In this document: positions 7,515 to 15,802 of the stretch, piece after piece
Layout: every line of letters starts with the position of its first letter
How positions within the stretch are numbered: position 1 is the stretch's first letter
Assembly (NCBI GenBank): GCA_965662195.1
Contig: CBFIHA010000028.1
Location: 1 to 41,625 of the forward strand
Length of the DNA stretch: 41,625 nucleotides
Source of the DNA: UBA1268 sp965662195
Lineage (GTDB): Bacteria; Planctomycetota; Planctomycetia; Pirellulales; UBA1268
Direction of reading: 5' to 3'
Translations under genes and position numbers: made by a program
The notes under the pieces: model-generated
The model's database searches: none
What the model saw: the letters and a program-made list of their open reading frames with translations, nothing else
Told to the model about the DNA's origin: nothing

Positions 7515-8927
7515 ATGGCCACCGACCTGCAGGAATCCTCCACCCTGGCGCTCGGCGAGATCAACAAGTACGACTTCCGTACCAACACGCCGACAATTTT
7601 CAAAGCACAACGGGGGCTTTCGTCCGAGATCGTCTCGCAGATTTCCGAGATGAAGCGTGAGCCCGGCTGGATGCGCGACTTCAGGCTGAAGTCACTTGAA
7701 ATCTTCAACAGCAAACCGATGCCCCACTGGGGCGGGCGGATCGGCGTTAATTTTCAGGACATTTTCTACTACCTCAAGCCGGCTGACCATCAGGGCAAGA
7801 CCTGGGACGATGTCCCCGAGGAAATCAAGAAGACCTTCGACCGGCTTGGCATTCCGCAGGCAGAACGGAAGTTTCTGGCTGGCGTGAAGGCGCAGTTTGA
7901 AAGCGAGGTGGTCTACGGGTCGCTGCAGGAGGACCTCGCCAAGAAGGGCGTGATCTTCACCGACACCGACACCGCCATCCGTGAGCATCCCGACCTGCTG
8001 CGGGAATACTTCGGCAAGATCATCCCACCGAGTGACAACAAATTTGCCGCCCTCAACTCAGCGGTCTGGTCAGGTGGCTCGTTCATCTATGTGCCCAAGG
8101 GGGTCTCGATCGAGTTCCCGCTGCAGGCTTACTTCCGGATCAACGCCGAGAGCATGGGCCAGTTCGAGCGGACCCTGATCATCGTCGACGAGGGGGCGCA
8201 GGTGCATTACGTCGAGGGCTGCACCGCTCCGATGTATTCAACCGAAAGCCTGCACTCAGCGGTGGTTGAGATCGTCTGCAAGAAGCACGGCCGTTGCCGC
8301 TACACGACGATCCAGAACTGGGCCAACAACATCTACAACCTTGTCACCAAGCGGGCTGTTGCCTACGAGGGGGCGATGATGGAGTGGATTGACGGCAACC
8401 TCGGCAGCCAGCTGACGATGAAGTATCCGGCCGTCTACATGATGGAGCCCGGGGCCCGCGGCGAGATTCTCTCAATTGCCTTTGCCTCGGCCGGCCAGCA
8501 TCAGGATGCCGGGGCCAAGCTGGTTCATGCCGCCCCCAATACCTATGGCCGGATCGTCTCCAAGAGCATCTCGAAGAACGGTGGCCGCTCAAGCTATCGC
8601 GGTTTGGTCAAGGTCGAGCCGGGAGCCAAGAAGAGCCGCTCAAGCGTAGTCTGTGACGCCCTCATCCTCGACGACGCCAGCCGCAGTGACACCTATCCCT
8701 ACATTGAGATCGAGGAGCAGGATGTCTCGATCGGCCACGAGGCGAGCGTGTCCAAGATCGGCGAGGAGCAGCTCTTCTACCTGATGAGCCGCGGCCTCTC
8801 CGAGGCCGAGGCCAGCACGATGATCGTCGGCGGCTTCATCGAGCCGCTGGTCAAGGAGCTGCCGATGGAATACGCCGTTGAAATGAACCGACTGATTGAA
8901 CTGCAGATGGAAGGCTCCGTCGGCTGA
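7515..8927 (+). CDS. sufB: SufB, Fe-S cluster scaffold
   Basis: The scaffold subunit on which sulfur and iron are assembled, working with SufC and SufD in the cytosol. The 470-residue length is normal. It carries the family hallmarks SVWSGGSFIYVPKGVSIEFP in the middle, the beta-helix core, SSYRGLVKVEPGAKKSRS, and the C-terminal VCDALILDDASRSDTYP with the conserved Cys, followed by SIGHEASVSKIGEEQLFYL with the conserved His and Glu. The Shine-Dalgarno AAGGAG sits just before ATG 7515 and decides the start. The gap from sufC (106 bases) is the largest inside the suf genes, and no clear promoter is seen in it. Confidence 0.97.
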   Translation: MATDLQESSTLALGEINKYDFRTNTPTIFKAQRGLSSEIVSQISEMKREPGWMRDFRLKSLEIFNSKPMPHWGGRIGVNFQDIFYYLKPADHQGKTWDDVPEEIKKTFDRLGIPQAERKFLAGVKAQFESEVVYGSLQEDLAKKGVIFTDTDTAIREHPDLLREYFGKIIPPSDNKFAALNSAVWSGGSFIYVPKGVSIEFPLQAYFRINAESMGQFERTLIIVDEGAQVHYVEGCTAPMYSTESLHSAVVEIVCKKHGRCRYTTIQNWANNIYNLVTKRAVAYEGAMMEWIDGNLGSQLTMKYPAVYMMEPGARGEILSIAFASAGQHQDAGAKLVHAAPNTYGRIVSKSISKNGGRSSYRGLVKVEPGAKKSRSSVVCDALILDDASRSDTYPYIEIEEQDVSIGHEASVSKIGEEQLFYLMSRGLSEAEASTMIVGGFIEPLVKELPMEYAVEMNRLIELQMEGSVG

Positions 8928-8958
8928 TCCCGCTTCCGTTCTCCCCGTACCACGACTG

Positions 8959-10317
8959 ATGACGACCACGACTGCTCCCGCCACCGGCTTCACCCGAGAC
9001 GCCCTCGAACAACTCCTGATCGACCAGCCCCTGCCCGCCTGGGCCGAGCAACAGCGTCGGGACTGCCTCGATCGGTTCGAAACCCTCTCCCTGCCCGACC
9101 GCCGCCAGGAACTCTGGATGCGGACCGACCTGCGGATGTTCAAGCCGCAGGCCTGGGGGCTGCGGCCGGCTGGCACCTTCGAAGCTCCCGAGGGCCTGCT
9201 GGCACCGGCCTTCCCGCAGGCGACCGGTGACGATGACGCCGTGATCATGGGCCGGCCCGATTACGCCGGCCACTTTACCACCCTCAACGGTCATGTCGGC
9301 CGTAGCGAGATCGACCCCGACCTCGTCCGCCAAGGGGTGGTGTTCGGCCCTGCCGCCGAGGTATTGGCCGAGCACGGCGGTCTGCTGCAGGAGCACTGGC
9401 TGCGGGTGATCGACACTGAGAGTGATTATTTCGCCGCCCTTCACGGCAGTTTTCATCGCGGCAGCATGGTGCTGTACGTCCCGGCCGGCGTGAAGATTGC
9501 CCAGCCGATTCACTGCCTGGCGGCGATGGACGATGGCGGGGTCGACACCTCGCACGTACTGGTGGTGCTCGGCGAAGGAGCCGAGGCGACCGTGCTCACC
9601 GAGACGGCCTCCTGTGGAACAGCCGGTACTGCCACGGGCTTCCATTGCGGCGGCACCGAAATCGTGGTCGGCCGCGGGGCCTCGCTGCGGATGGTGAATG
9701 TGCAAAACTGGGACCGTGGGGTCTGGCATGTGGCCCGGCAAAAGGCCGTGGTCCATGGCAATGGCCGGCTGCAGTGGACGCTGGCCGCCCTTGGCAGCCG
9801 GCTCTCACAGGTTGCCCAGGATGTGGCCCTGGTCGGCGAGCATGCCCAGGCCCAGGTCAACGGCGTGATGTTCACTGAGGGACGCCAGCAACTGGTCTAC
9901 AACACCCTGCAGCATCATGAGGCCCCCTCCTGCCGCAGCGATCTGCTCTACAAAGGGGCCCTCCAGGATCGCAGCCGGCTGGTCTGGCGGGGCATGATCA
10001 AGGTCGACAAAGCTGCCCAGAAAACCGATGGCTATCAGCGGAACGACAACCTGATGCTCTCCGCCGCAGCCCGGTCCGACTCGATTCCCGGCCTCGAAAT
10101 TGAGGCTGACGATGTCCGCTGCACCCACGGCGCCACCAGTGGTCGGGTTGACGAGGAACAGATCTTCTACGCCCAGGCCCGCGGCCTTTCGGCCGATGAG
10201 GCCGCTCGGCTGGTAGTCGCCGGCTTCTTCCAGCAGGTCTTCGACCGCATCACCATTGCCTCGGTTCGCGAGGCTCTGGCCGCAGCTATTGGCAGCCGGA
10301 TTCGCCGGGTGTCATAG
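8959..10317 (+). CDS. sufD: SufD, Fe-S assembly protein
   Basis: A paralogue of SufB that forms the SufBC2D complex and is thought to help iron entry. The 452-residue product has the SufD pattern: GSMVLYVPAGVKIAQPIHCL, LVWRGMIKVDKAAQKTDGYQ, RSDSIPGLEIEADDVRCTHG and SGRVDEEQIFYAQARGLS, including the conserved His in CTHGATSG. ATG 8959 lies 31 bases after the sufB stop. An in-frame ATG at 8896 would overlap sufB by 32 bases and adds non-conserved sequence. The gene order sufC-sufB-sufD differs from sufBCDS of cyanobacteria and sufABCDSE of E. coli. No SufS cysteine desulfurase or SufU/SufE is seen nearby. Confidence 0.95.
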   Translation: MTTTTAPATGFTRDALEQLLIDQPLPAWAEQQRRDCLDRFETLSLPDRRQELWMRTDLRMFKPQAWGLRPAGTFEAPEGLLAPAFPQATGDDDAVIMGRPDYAGHFTTLNGHVGRSEIDPDLVRQGVVFGPAAEVLAEHGGLLQEHWLRVIDTESDYFAALHGSFHRGSMVLYVPAGVKIAQPIHCLAAMDDGGVDTSHVLVVLGEGAEATVLTETASCGTAGTATGFHCGGTEIVVGRGASLRMVNVQNWDRGVWHVARQKAVVHGNGRLQWTLAALGSRLSQVAQDVALVGEHAQAQVNGVMFTEGRQQLVYNTLQHHEAPSCRSDLLYKGALQDRSRLVWRGMIKVDKAAQKTDGYQRNDNLMLSAAARSDSIPGLEIEADDVRCTHGATSGRVDEEQIFYAQARGLSADEAARLVVAGFFQQVFDRITIASVREALAAAIGSRIRRVS

Positions 10318-10373
10318 CCGCTGCCGGCCCGCTGGGGCCGCCGATCCCTTCCTTTTCGTGGAGCATTTTCCTG

Positions 10374-11162
10374 ATGGCGGAATTTACCCGTGTCGCCGAA
10401 GTGGGCGACCTGCCCGATCCCGGCAAACTGCTGGTCGAGGTTGATGGTGATCCGGTCGCCCTGTTCCACGTCGGCGGTGGCTTCCACGCCATCGACGACG
10501 TCTGCACCCATGATGGCGGACCGCTGGTCGACGGCGAACTGACCGATCACACGATCGCCTGCCCGCGGCATGGAGCCAAGTTTGACATTCGCACCGGGGC
10601 CGCCCTGTCGATGCCAGCCATCCGGGCGACCAAGGCCTATGACGTGAAACTGGAGGACGGCGGTGTCTTTCTGCGGCTGCGGGAAGCCTCCGCCGGGCCG
10701 ATCGGCCAGCCGGCGACAACAACCGCGAGCCCCACTCCCACTCCCCCAACGCCGGCGGCGCCCGCCACAACGGCAGCAGCCGCCGAGCCCTCGGCAGCCA
10801 CCGCCGAGACGGCTGATGCCGATGGCACCGGGCTGGCGACCCAGACCCTCTCGGAAGATGTTGTTCGCGAGATGCTCAAGGAGGTCAAGGACCCGGAGCT
10901 GTTTGTCAACATTGTCGACCTCGGCCTCATCTACAACGTCACCATCAATCCGGAGGCGGCGGCAGAGGGCCGCCAGGTGGCGATCGACATGACGATGACC
11001 AGCCCCGCCTGCCCAGCCGGGCCGCAACTGATTGCCGACACCAAGCGGGTGGTCAACAGCCACCGCGACGTCGGAGGCGTCGAGGTGCGGATCGTGATGG
11101 AGCCCCCGTGGACGCCCGATCGGATGACCGACGCGGCCCGCGACCAACTCGGCATCTTCTGA
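10374..11162 (+). CDS. Rieske ferredoxin - SufT (DUF59) fusion protein
   Basis: A two-domain protein of 262 residues. Residues 1-105 are a Rieske [2Fe-2S] domain with Cys44 and His46 (CTHDGG) and Cys63 and His66 (CPRHG), a complete ligand set of the soluble dioxygenase-ferredoxin type. An Ala/Thr/Pro linker of about 40 residues follows (about 112-152), then a DUF59/SufT (MIP18-like) domain: MLKEVKDPELFVNIVDLGLI, and SPACPAG with the conserved Cys213. SufT-type proteins help deliver Fe-S clusters to targets. Its place 57 bases after sufD supports a role in maturation. The Rieske part may bring electrons or act as a cluster-bearing sensor; this is an inference. The start ATG gives MAEFTRV, a typical Rieske N-terminus. 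Confidence 0.9.
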   Translation: MAEFTRVAEVGDLPDPGKLLVEVDGDPVALFHVGGGFHAIDDVCTHDGGPLVDGELTDHTIACPRHGAKFDIRTGAALSMPAIRATKAYDVKLEDGGVFLRLREASAGPIGQPATTTASPTPTPPTPAAPATTAAAAEPSAATAETADADGTGLATQTLSEDVVREMLKEVKDPELFVNIVDLGLIYNVTINPEAAAEGRQVAIDMTMTSPACPAGPQLIADTKRVVNSHRDVGGVEVRIVMEPPWTPDRMTDAARDQLGIF

Positions 11163-11172
11163 ATCGCCGCGC

Positions 11173-12213
11173 ATGCGTCTGCTGCTCTACGAGTGGTGCT
11201 GCTCGGGAGGCCTGCATGGCCCGGACGCGAACGCCGTGGCTGGTGATCCGCCGGCGACGGGGCTGATGGCTGAGGGCCGACTGATGCTCGAGTCCCTTGC
11301 CGACGATGCAGCCCGGCTGGCCGGCTACGAGGTGACACTGCTGATTGACAGCCTGCTGCCGGCCCCGGCCCGGCCGCGAATTCCTGCCGGTGGTAGCTGC
11401 CGGGACGTTGCTGGGGGGCAGGAACTGGCGACTCTCCTGGCTGCGGCCGAGGCCGCCGATGCGATCATCCTTGTCGCGCCTGAGACTGCCGGCGTGCTCA
11501 CCGACCGCCTTGCCCGCCTGGAGACGGCCGGCCTGGGTGACCGAGTGCTGGGTGGGCCGGCCGCTTTTGCCCGTGTCGCCGCCGACAAGCAGGCCACCTG
11601 CGGGCAGCTGGCTGCCGCCGGGGTGCCGGTGCCGGCTGGACGGAGCCTGGAACCTGGCGGTCAGCTGCCGGTGGGCTTCCGGCTGCCGGCGGTGCTCAAG
11701 GCCCGCGGCAGCGCCGGCTGTGATGGGCTGTTGAGGGTCACCGCTGCCGCGGACTTCCGGCCACCGGCGGGCCCGGCCCGACTGGAAAGCCTGGCGGCAG
11801 GCAGGCCGGCAAGCCTCGCCTGCCTCTGTGGCCCCGGCGGTGTCGTCCCCCTGCTGCCGCTGGAGCAGCTGTTCAGCGGCGGACTGCAGCCAGCCCTCAG
11901 CGGCCTGCGACCACTGCCGGCAGCCCTGCAGCCGCGGGCCGAAGCGATCGCGGTGCGGGCGATCAGGGCCTTGGCTCTCCGCACCGGCAGTGTCCCCCGC
12001 GGCTGGGTCGGGGTCGATATGATCATGGGGCCGCGGGCTGATGGCCGCGCCGACCGGGTACTTGAGATCAATCCGCGATTGACCACCTCGTTTGTTGGGC
12101 TATCCCGGGGACATTCCGGTGGACTCGTGCGGCCGCTCCTCGAGCAGGCCACCGGCCGGCCGGTGACGATCGGCCCCTTCAACCAGACCGCCTGTGAGCT
12201 GCTGCTACCGTGA
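11173..12213 (+). CDS. mfnD: ATP-grasp ligase, MfnD-like (methanofuran-type cofactor synthesis)
   Basis: Probable ATP-dependent amide ligase. In methanogens MfnD joins glutamate to tyramine in methanofuran synthesis; bacterial methylofuran carries tyrosine in place of tyramine, so the true substrate may differ. The 346-residue product opens with MRLLLYEWCCSGG, has an ATP-grasp central region (PAVLKARGSAGCDGLLRV) and ends with GWVGVDMIMG and VLEINPRLTTSFVGLSRG, the metal-binding Glu/Asn pair of ATP-grasp enzymes in the form typical of this C1-pathway subgroup. It starts 10 bases after the Rieske-SufT stop, and its stop overlaps the next GTG (GTGA), so these genes are translated together. The exact reaction is inferred from the neighbours. 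Confidence 0.8.
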   Translation: MRLLLYEWCCSGGLHGPDANAVAGDPPATGLMAEGRLMLESLADDAARLAGYEVTLLIDSLLPAPARPRIPAGGSCRDVAGGQELATLLAAAEAADAIILVAPETAGVLTDRLARLETAGLGDRVLGGPAAFARVAADKQATCGQLAAAGVPVPAGRSLEPGGQLPVGFRLPAVLKARGSAGCDGLLRVTAAADFRPPAGPARLESLAAGRPASLACLCGPGGVVPLLPLEQLFSGGLQPALSGLRPLPAALQPRAEAIAVRAIRALALRTGSVPRGWVGVDMIMGPRADGRADRVLEINPRLTTSFVGLSRGHSGGLVRPLLEQATGRPVTIGPFNQTACELLLP

Positions 12214-13250
12214 CGACCACCGGTGAAGGCCCGCCGCCAAATCATCGATCCGACTGGTTGGCCCTGGACATCGGCGGGGCCAACCTCAAGGCCGCCGACG
12301 GTTGCGGCTGGTGCCACAGCGAGCCCTTTGCCCTCTGGCAGGCCTGGCGAGAATTACCGCAGGCACTCAGGCGGATTCTCACCCTCCACCCGGCCGACCG
12401 GCTGGCGGTCACCATGACAGGGGAGATTGCTGACTGCTTCACTGACCGGGCCGACGGTGTTCACCGGATCGTGGCCAGCTGCGTTGAGGCTGCGGCCGGA
12501 AGACCAGTTTGGATATACAGCCTCGACGGCTCACTGATCGGGCCGGCCGAGGCTGTTGCCCAGCCGCTGGCCGTCGCGGCGGCCAACTGGCACGCTCTGG
12601 CCCGGCTGGCTGGCAGCCTCACCCCCACCGGCCGTGGCCTGCTGCTTGACGTTGGCTCGACGACGACCGATCTGGTGCCGCTGGCCGCTGGCCGGCCCAC
12701 GCCGCGGGGCCACACCGACTGGGAACGGATGGCCTGCGGCGAGCTGCTCTACCAGGGCGTTGAACGGACACCGGTGCCGGCACTGGTACGGTCGCTGCCG
12801 TATCGGGGCAGCCGCCGGCCGGTGGCCAGCGAGTGCTTCGCCACCGCCCGGGATGCCTGGCTGACACGTGGCGGCCTGACCGAGCGGCCGCACGATCGGG
12901 ACACCGCCGACGGCGGGCCGGCCACTCGGGCTGCGGCGCGGTCTCGGCTGGCCCGGACGATGCTGCTGGAGCCGGCCGACTTCAACGATGCTGATGCCAA
13001 ACAGGCAGCCGACTGGATCGCCACTGTCCAGTGCCGTCGTCTGGCGGCGGCGATCCGGAGGCAGCTGGACGGCTCCGATCGCATCACAGCCGTCGTCATC
13101 AGCGGCCATGGGAACCCGCTTGCTGAGCAGGCCCTCACTCGGGTTGACGGGTCGATCGCAGTCAGTTCCCTCGCCCATTCACTTGGGGCCGACATCGCGC
13201 GAGTCGGCCCAGCTCATGCCTTGGCCCGTATCGCCCGAGGTGAGCTATGA
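12210..13250 (+). CDS. mfnF: MfnF-like H4MPT-linked C1 transfer pathway protein
   Basis: A member of the hydantoinase/ASKHA-fold family annotated as an H4MPT-linked C1 transfer pathway protein. The archaeal relative MfnF couples the aminomethylfuran unit to gamma-glutamyl-tyramine. Family marks in the 346-residue product are LALDIGGANLKAADG at the N-terminus, VTMTGEIADCF, LLLDVGSTTTDLVPL in the middle, ELLYQGVERTPVPALV, ECFATARDAWLTRGGL and a C-terminal VVISGHGNPLAEQAL. It overlaps mfnD by GTGA at its start and mfnE by ATGA at its end. The presence of this gene implies methanofuran or methylofuran, and so an H4MPT-dependent formaldehyde/formate route, in the organism. Confidence 0.88.
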   Translation: MTTTGEGPPPNHRSDWLALDIGGANLKAADGCGWCHSEPFALWQAWRELPQALRRILTLHPADRLAVTMTGEIADCFTDRADGVHRIVASCVEAAAGRPVWIYSLDGSLIGPAEAVAQPLAVAAANWHALARLAGSLTPTGRGLLLDVGSTTTDLVPLAAGRPTPRGHTDWERMACGELLYQGVERTPVPALVRSLPYRGSRRPVASECFATARDAWLTRGGLTERPHDRDTADGGPATRAAARSRLARTMLLEPADFNDADAKQAADWIATVQCRRLAAAIRRQLDGSDRITAVVISGHGNPLAEQALTRVDGSIAVSSLAHSLGADIARVGPAHALARIARGEL

Positions 13251-13864
13251 CCGTTACGTCGCACCGCGGCAGGGTTGCGGATGGCTGGCTGCAGGGCTGG
13301 CTGCGGCGGTCTCCTGGTGTGCCGCCCCCCGTTCCGCTGCTCATCAAGGTTGGTGGCAGCCTGCTCAAGCGGGCCGGCTGGCCGACGCTCATTGGGAAGC
13401 TCGTCGCAGCGGAGTCAACCGGGCAGCGACCGGTTCGGCTGGTCGTCGGTGGCGGGCCGGTCGTGGATGGCCTGCGGCAGCTTGACCAGGCTGAGGCCCA
13501 GCCGGCCGCCCAGATGCACCGGCTGGCGATCGCGGCGATGAGCCTGACCGCGGAGGTTGTGGCTGAGCAGCTCCGGCTGCCGCTGGTCACAGCCCTCACG
13601 GCCGACACACCAACCGTGCTCGACATCGGCCGCTCACCCGACTGCCGGGCCGCGCTCACCCCCCTGCCCTGCAGCTGGGCGGTGACCAGCGACTCGATCG
13701 CAGCGGCGGTAGCCGCTGGCATCCATGCCGAACTGCTGCTGGTGAAATCGGTGGTGCCACCAGCGTCAGCCATTCAACCGCTCATCGACACTGGCTGGCT
13801 CGACGGCCACTTTGCCACGGCCAGTAGCCACCTCACCGCCATCCGCTGGGCGGCGCCAGCCTAG
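13247..13864 (+). CDS. mfnE: Amino-acid-kinase-fold protein, MfnE-like
   Basis: Probable kinase of the aminomethylfuran phosphate intermediate, by analogy with archaeal MfnE, which makes the diphosphate used by MfnF. The 205-residue product shows the amino acid kinase fold: LLIKVGGSLLKR, RLVVGGGPVVDGLRQ, a middle helix region MHRLAIAAMSLTAEVVAEQL, WAVTSDSIAAAVAAG and LLLVKSV. The first 30 residues are extra relative to the usual start of the fold. The start ATG overlaps the mfnF stop (ATGA). It is the last gene of the plus-strand run; a hairpin follows at 13867-13897. The assignment rests on fold plus the fixed trio with mfnD and mfnF. Confidence 0.82.
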   Translation: MTVTSHRGRVADGWLQGWLRRSPGVPPPVPLLIKVGGSLLKRAGWPTLIGKLVAAESTGQRPVRLVVGGGPVVDGLRQLDQAEAQPAAQMHRLAIAAMSLTAEVVAEQLRLPLVTALTADTPTVLDIGRSPDCRAALTPLPCSWAVTSDSIAAAVAAGIHAELLLVKSVVPPASAIQPLIDTGWLDGHFATASSHLTAIRWAAPA

Positions 13865-13866
13865 CG

Positions 13867-13897
13867 GCTGTTCCCGGTTTCGCGTTTCACGAACAGC
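13867..13897 (+). terminator. Hairpin after mfnE
   Basis: GCTGTTC (13867-13873) pairs perfectly with GAACAGC (13891-13897) around a 17-base loop, two bases after the mfnE stop. There is no T-tract, so it is a weak terminator candidate. Confidence 0.4.
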
Positions 13898-13958
13898 ACC
13901 ATTCCTGTCTGCCTTAGCAGCATCTCGCCGCCAGTTGGGCTGACGCCGAGTGCCGTTT

Positions 13959-14105
13959 GACGAGGCACGGGGGTCGGCGAACGCTCGAGGAGCTTTCGGC
14001 CCAGAGGGCCGACGCGACGAGACTTTTGCCGTCCCCGAGCCGGTGCAGTCCTGGCAAGGATTGGTCAACCGTGCTGCCAGTCCGGTCGCTTCCGCTCCCG
14101 GCTTC
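13959..14105 (+). repeat. Structured intergenic repeat, copy A
   Basis: Lies in the convergent gap between mfnE and the DUF1598-like gene. The 85-base core (13959-14043) matches 17920-18004. It contains GCTC-GAG-GAGC, then CGGCCC-AGA-GGGCCG, then a conserved CGCGACGAGACTTTTGCCG. A second module, 14080-14105, starting GTCCGGTCGCTTCCGCTCCC, recurs at 17875-17899 and, inverted and identical, at 40858-40883. No gene is visible in the gap. Confidence 0.8.
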
Positions 14106-14161
14106 CTGTGTTTCCATCACCGAAAACACCGTATTGATGACCATGATGCTGATCGGGCCAA

Positions 14162-15559
14162 CTACTCCCAGCAGAAGCCGGTTTCAGGGCGGCTGGCCAG
14201 GGCGAGCGTTCGCTGCCTGCCGACGTCGGCTGCCTCCACCGTACTGTCAACAAAGGCCCAGGGCTGGAACTGGACACCGCCGGAGGCGCTCAGCACCCAG
14301 CGGCTCCCCTTCTTGATGCCGCTGGCAACCGTCGGCACCTGCCGAGGCACAGCGTAGATCGGCAGGGCAAGCCCTGCCTCATCAAGCAGCGGGCCAAGGT
14401 CGAGCCCGGCCTGGTCGGCCAGTTGTCGGCTGTCGATCAATGCCGCCACCACTGCCATGTCGACGCAGTTGGCCAGTTCAGCAAAGACCGGCTGGCGGGC
14501 CGCCAGGTCGTCGTAGTGTTTTGTCATCAATTCACACCACCGCTTGGCCATGGCATCGGAGCGGCCGCGGCCACGCTCAAGCCCCTCTCGGGCCAGCAGA
14601 TCGCTCTCGGTCAGGCAGACCAGCTTGCGTCCGGCCAGCCTCCAGGCCAGTTCATCGGGATCCCGGGCGATCGGATCATAGCGGGCCTCCAGCCAGAAGC
14701 GGGGCAGCATCGACCCGCCGCCGGCCGGCACCATCGCGAGATAACTTGGCAGACCCCGCAGCCCCGACGGCTCCAGCCCCATGCCGATTCGCTTCATCCG
14801 ATAGTCCGCCGCCACCAGCACTTGGGCAAGGTGGCTATCGGCAGGGACACCACCAACCGTGATCCGTTGCGGCCCGAGCGCCGCTTCCATCTGTCGGAAG
14901 GTGGCCTGGGGATTGGTAAGCGACCGGATATTTCCGAGCAACGCTTGAAGCTGCGCGATGCCCTCCGGAGTCGGATCAATCGAGCACCGCATGCCGCCCA
15001 TTCGGGCAGCATCAATAGCTCGGAGGGCCACGATCAGGTCTTCCAGCAGCAGGAGCGGCCGGCCACTGCCGGCTGCGACAAGGTTGCCGGCGGCATCGAT
15101 CACGGCGGCATCGCCCGGGCCTGCCAGCACCAGATCACGGGTATCGGGGTCGACAAAGACATATTCAATGCGTTCCAAGCCACCGAGGGTCAGCACATCG
15201 GTCGGCACTTGACTGCCCTGAGCAGCGGCCGCTTCGACGGCGGCGATGATCCGCCGCAGCGACACCTTCTGCAGTTCGCGGCGGCCCTCAGCCCCCAACG
15301 GTTTGCCGGCGAGGGCCTGCCGGCGTTTCACCGCCAGATCCTCGAGTGCCTGGGGTTCGAGGTTGCGGATGATTCCATCGGCGTCGATCGAGATGCCCCC
15401 CACCGCCTGGGCCCCAAGCCCGCCGCCGCCGGCCTGCCCGAAGGCTGGGACGGTCACCGCAGCCATCGCCAGGCTGAGCAGAACGGCTGGCAGGCGCACG
15501 GTCCGGAGGGGCCGTGCGAGTATTTCGGGCAAGTGAACCAGCAGCATCCGAAAGATCAT
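14162..15559 (-). CDS. Secreted DUF1598-like protein
   Basis: A 465-residue exported protein of unknown function, of a family I associate with planctomycetes (DUF1598-like). The start ATG at 15559 is decided by a Shine-Dalgarno GAGGTG nine bases upstream; the longer open frame above it is antisense to the activator gene. An N-terminal hydrophobic stretch, VLLSLAMAAVTVPAFGQA, is a signal peptide with a somewhat long n-region. Recognisable pieces are GGISIDADGIIR, then VDPDTRDLVLAGPGDAAV, MRCSIDPTPEGIAQLQALL, ARYDPIARDPDELAWRLAG and SGGVQFQPWAF near the end. There are no membrane helices after the signal. It is divergent from the FHA/sigma-54 activator 243 bases away. The assignment to DUF1598 is from memory of the family pattern. 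Confidence 0.8.
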   Translation of the reverse strand: MIFRMLLVHLPEILARPLRTVRLPAVLLSLAMAAVTVPAFGQAGGGGLGAQAVGGISIDADGIIRNLEPQALEDLAVKRRQALAGKPLGAEGRRELQKVSLRRIIAAVEAAAAQGSQVPTDVLTLGGLERIEYVFVDPDTRDLVLAGPGDAAVIDAAGNLVAAGSGRPLLLLEDLIVALRAIDAARMGGMRCSIDPTPEGIAQLQALLGNIRSLTNPQATFRQMEAALGPQRITVGGVPADSHLAQVLVAADYRMKRIGMGLEPSGLRGLPSYLAMVPAGGGSMLPRFWLEARYDPIARDPDELAWRLAGRKLVCLTESDLLAREGLERGRGRSDAMAKRWCELMTKHYDDLAARQPVFAELANCVDMAVVAALIDSRQLADQAGLDLGPLLDEAGLALPIYAVPRQVPTVASGIKKGSRWVLSASGGVQFQPWAFVDSTVEAADVGRQRTLALASRPETGFCWE

Positions 15560-15802
15560 GTGGGCACCTCGTCTCCACGTTTGGGAACCGTCCGACCGGG
15601 TTCCACGACCGCCGTGCGGGCACGGGCAGGCAACGTCCGCCACAGGCCGGGCACAGCCCGAGATGCTAGTCGGAGGCCGGTTCCCGGGGCAAACCCGGTT
15701 GTCCGGGCAAAAGACTGTTGGCGATTCGTGGCGGCTCCCCCCTCCGGCCGGCCGCGGCGGCACCGACTCGCGACTTTCGGCTCGATTCGGCATGATATCT
15801 GG

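Noticed and set aside
14423..15802. In-frame upstream extension of the sigma-54 activator, adding 460 codons
   Set aside because: It is antisense to the DUF1598-like gene, has no known domain, and the FHA domain starts shortly after ATG 15803.
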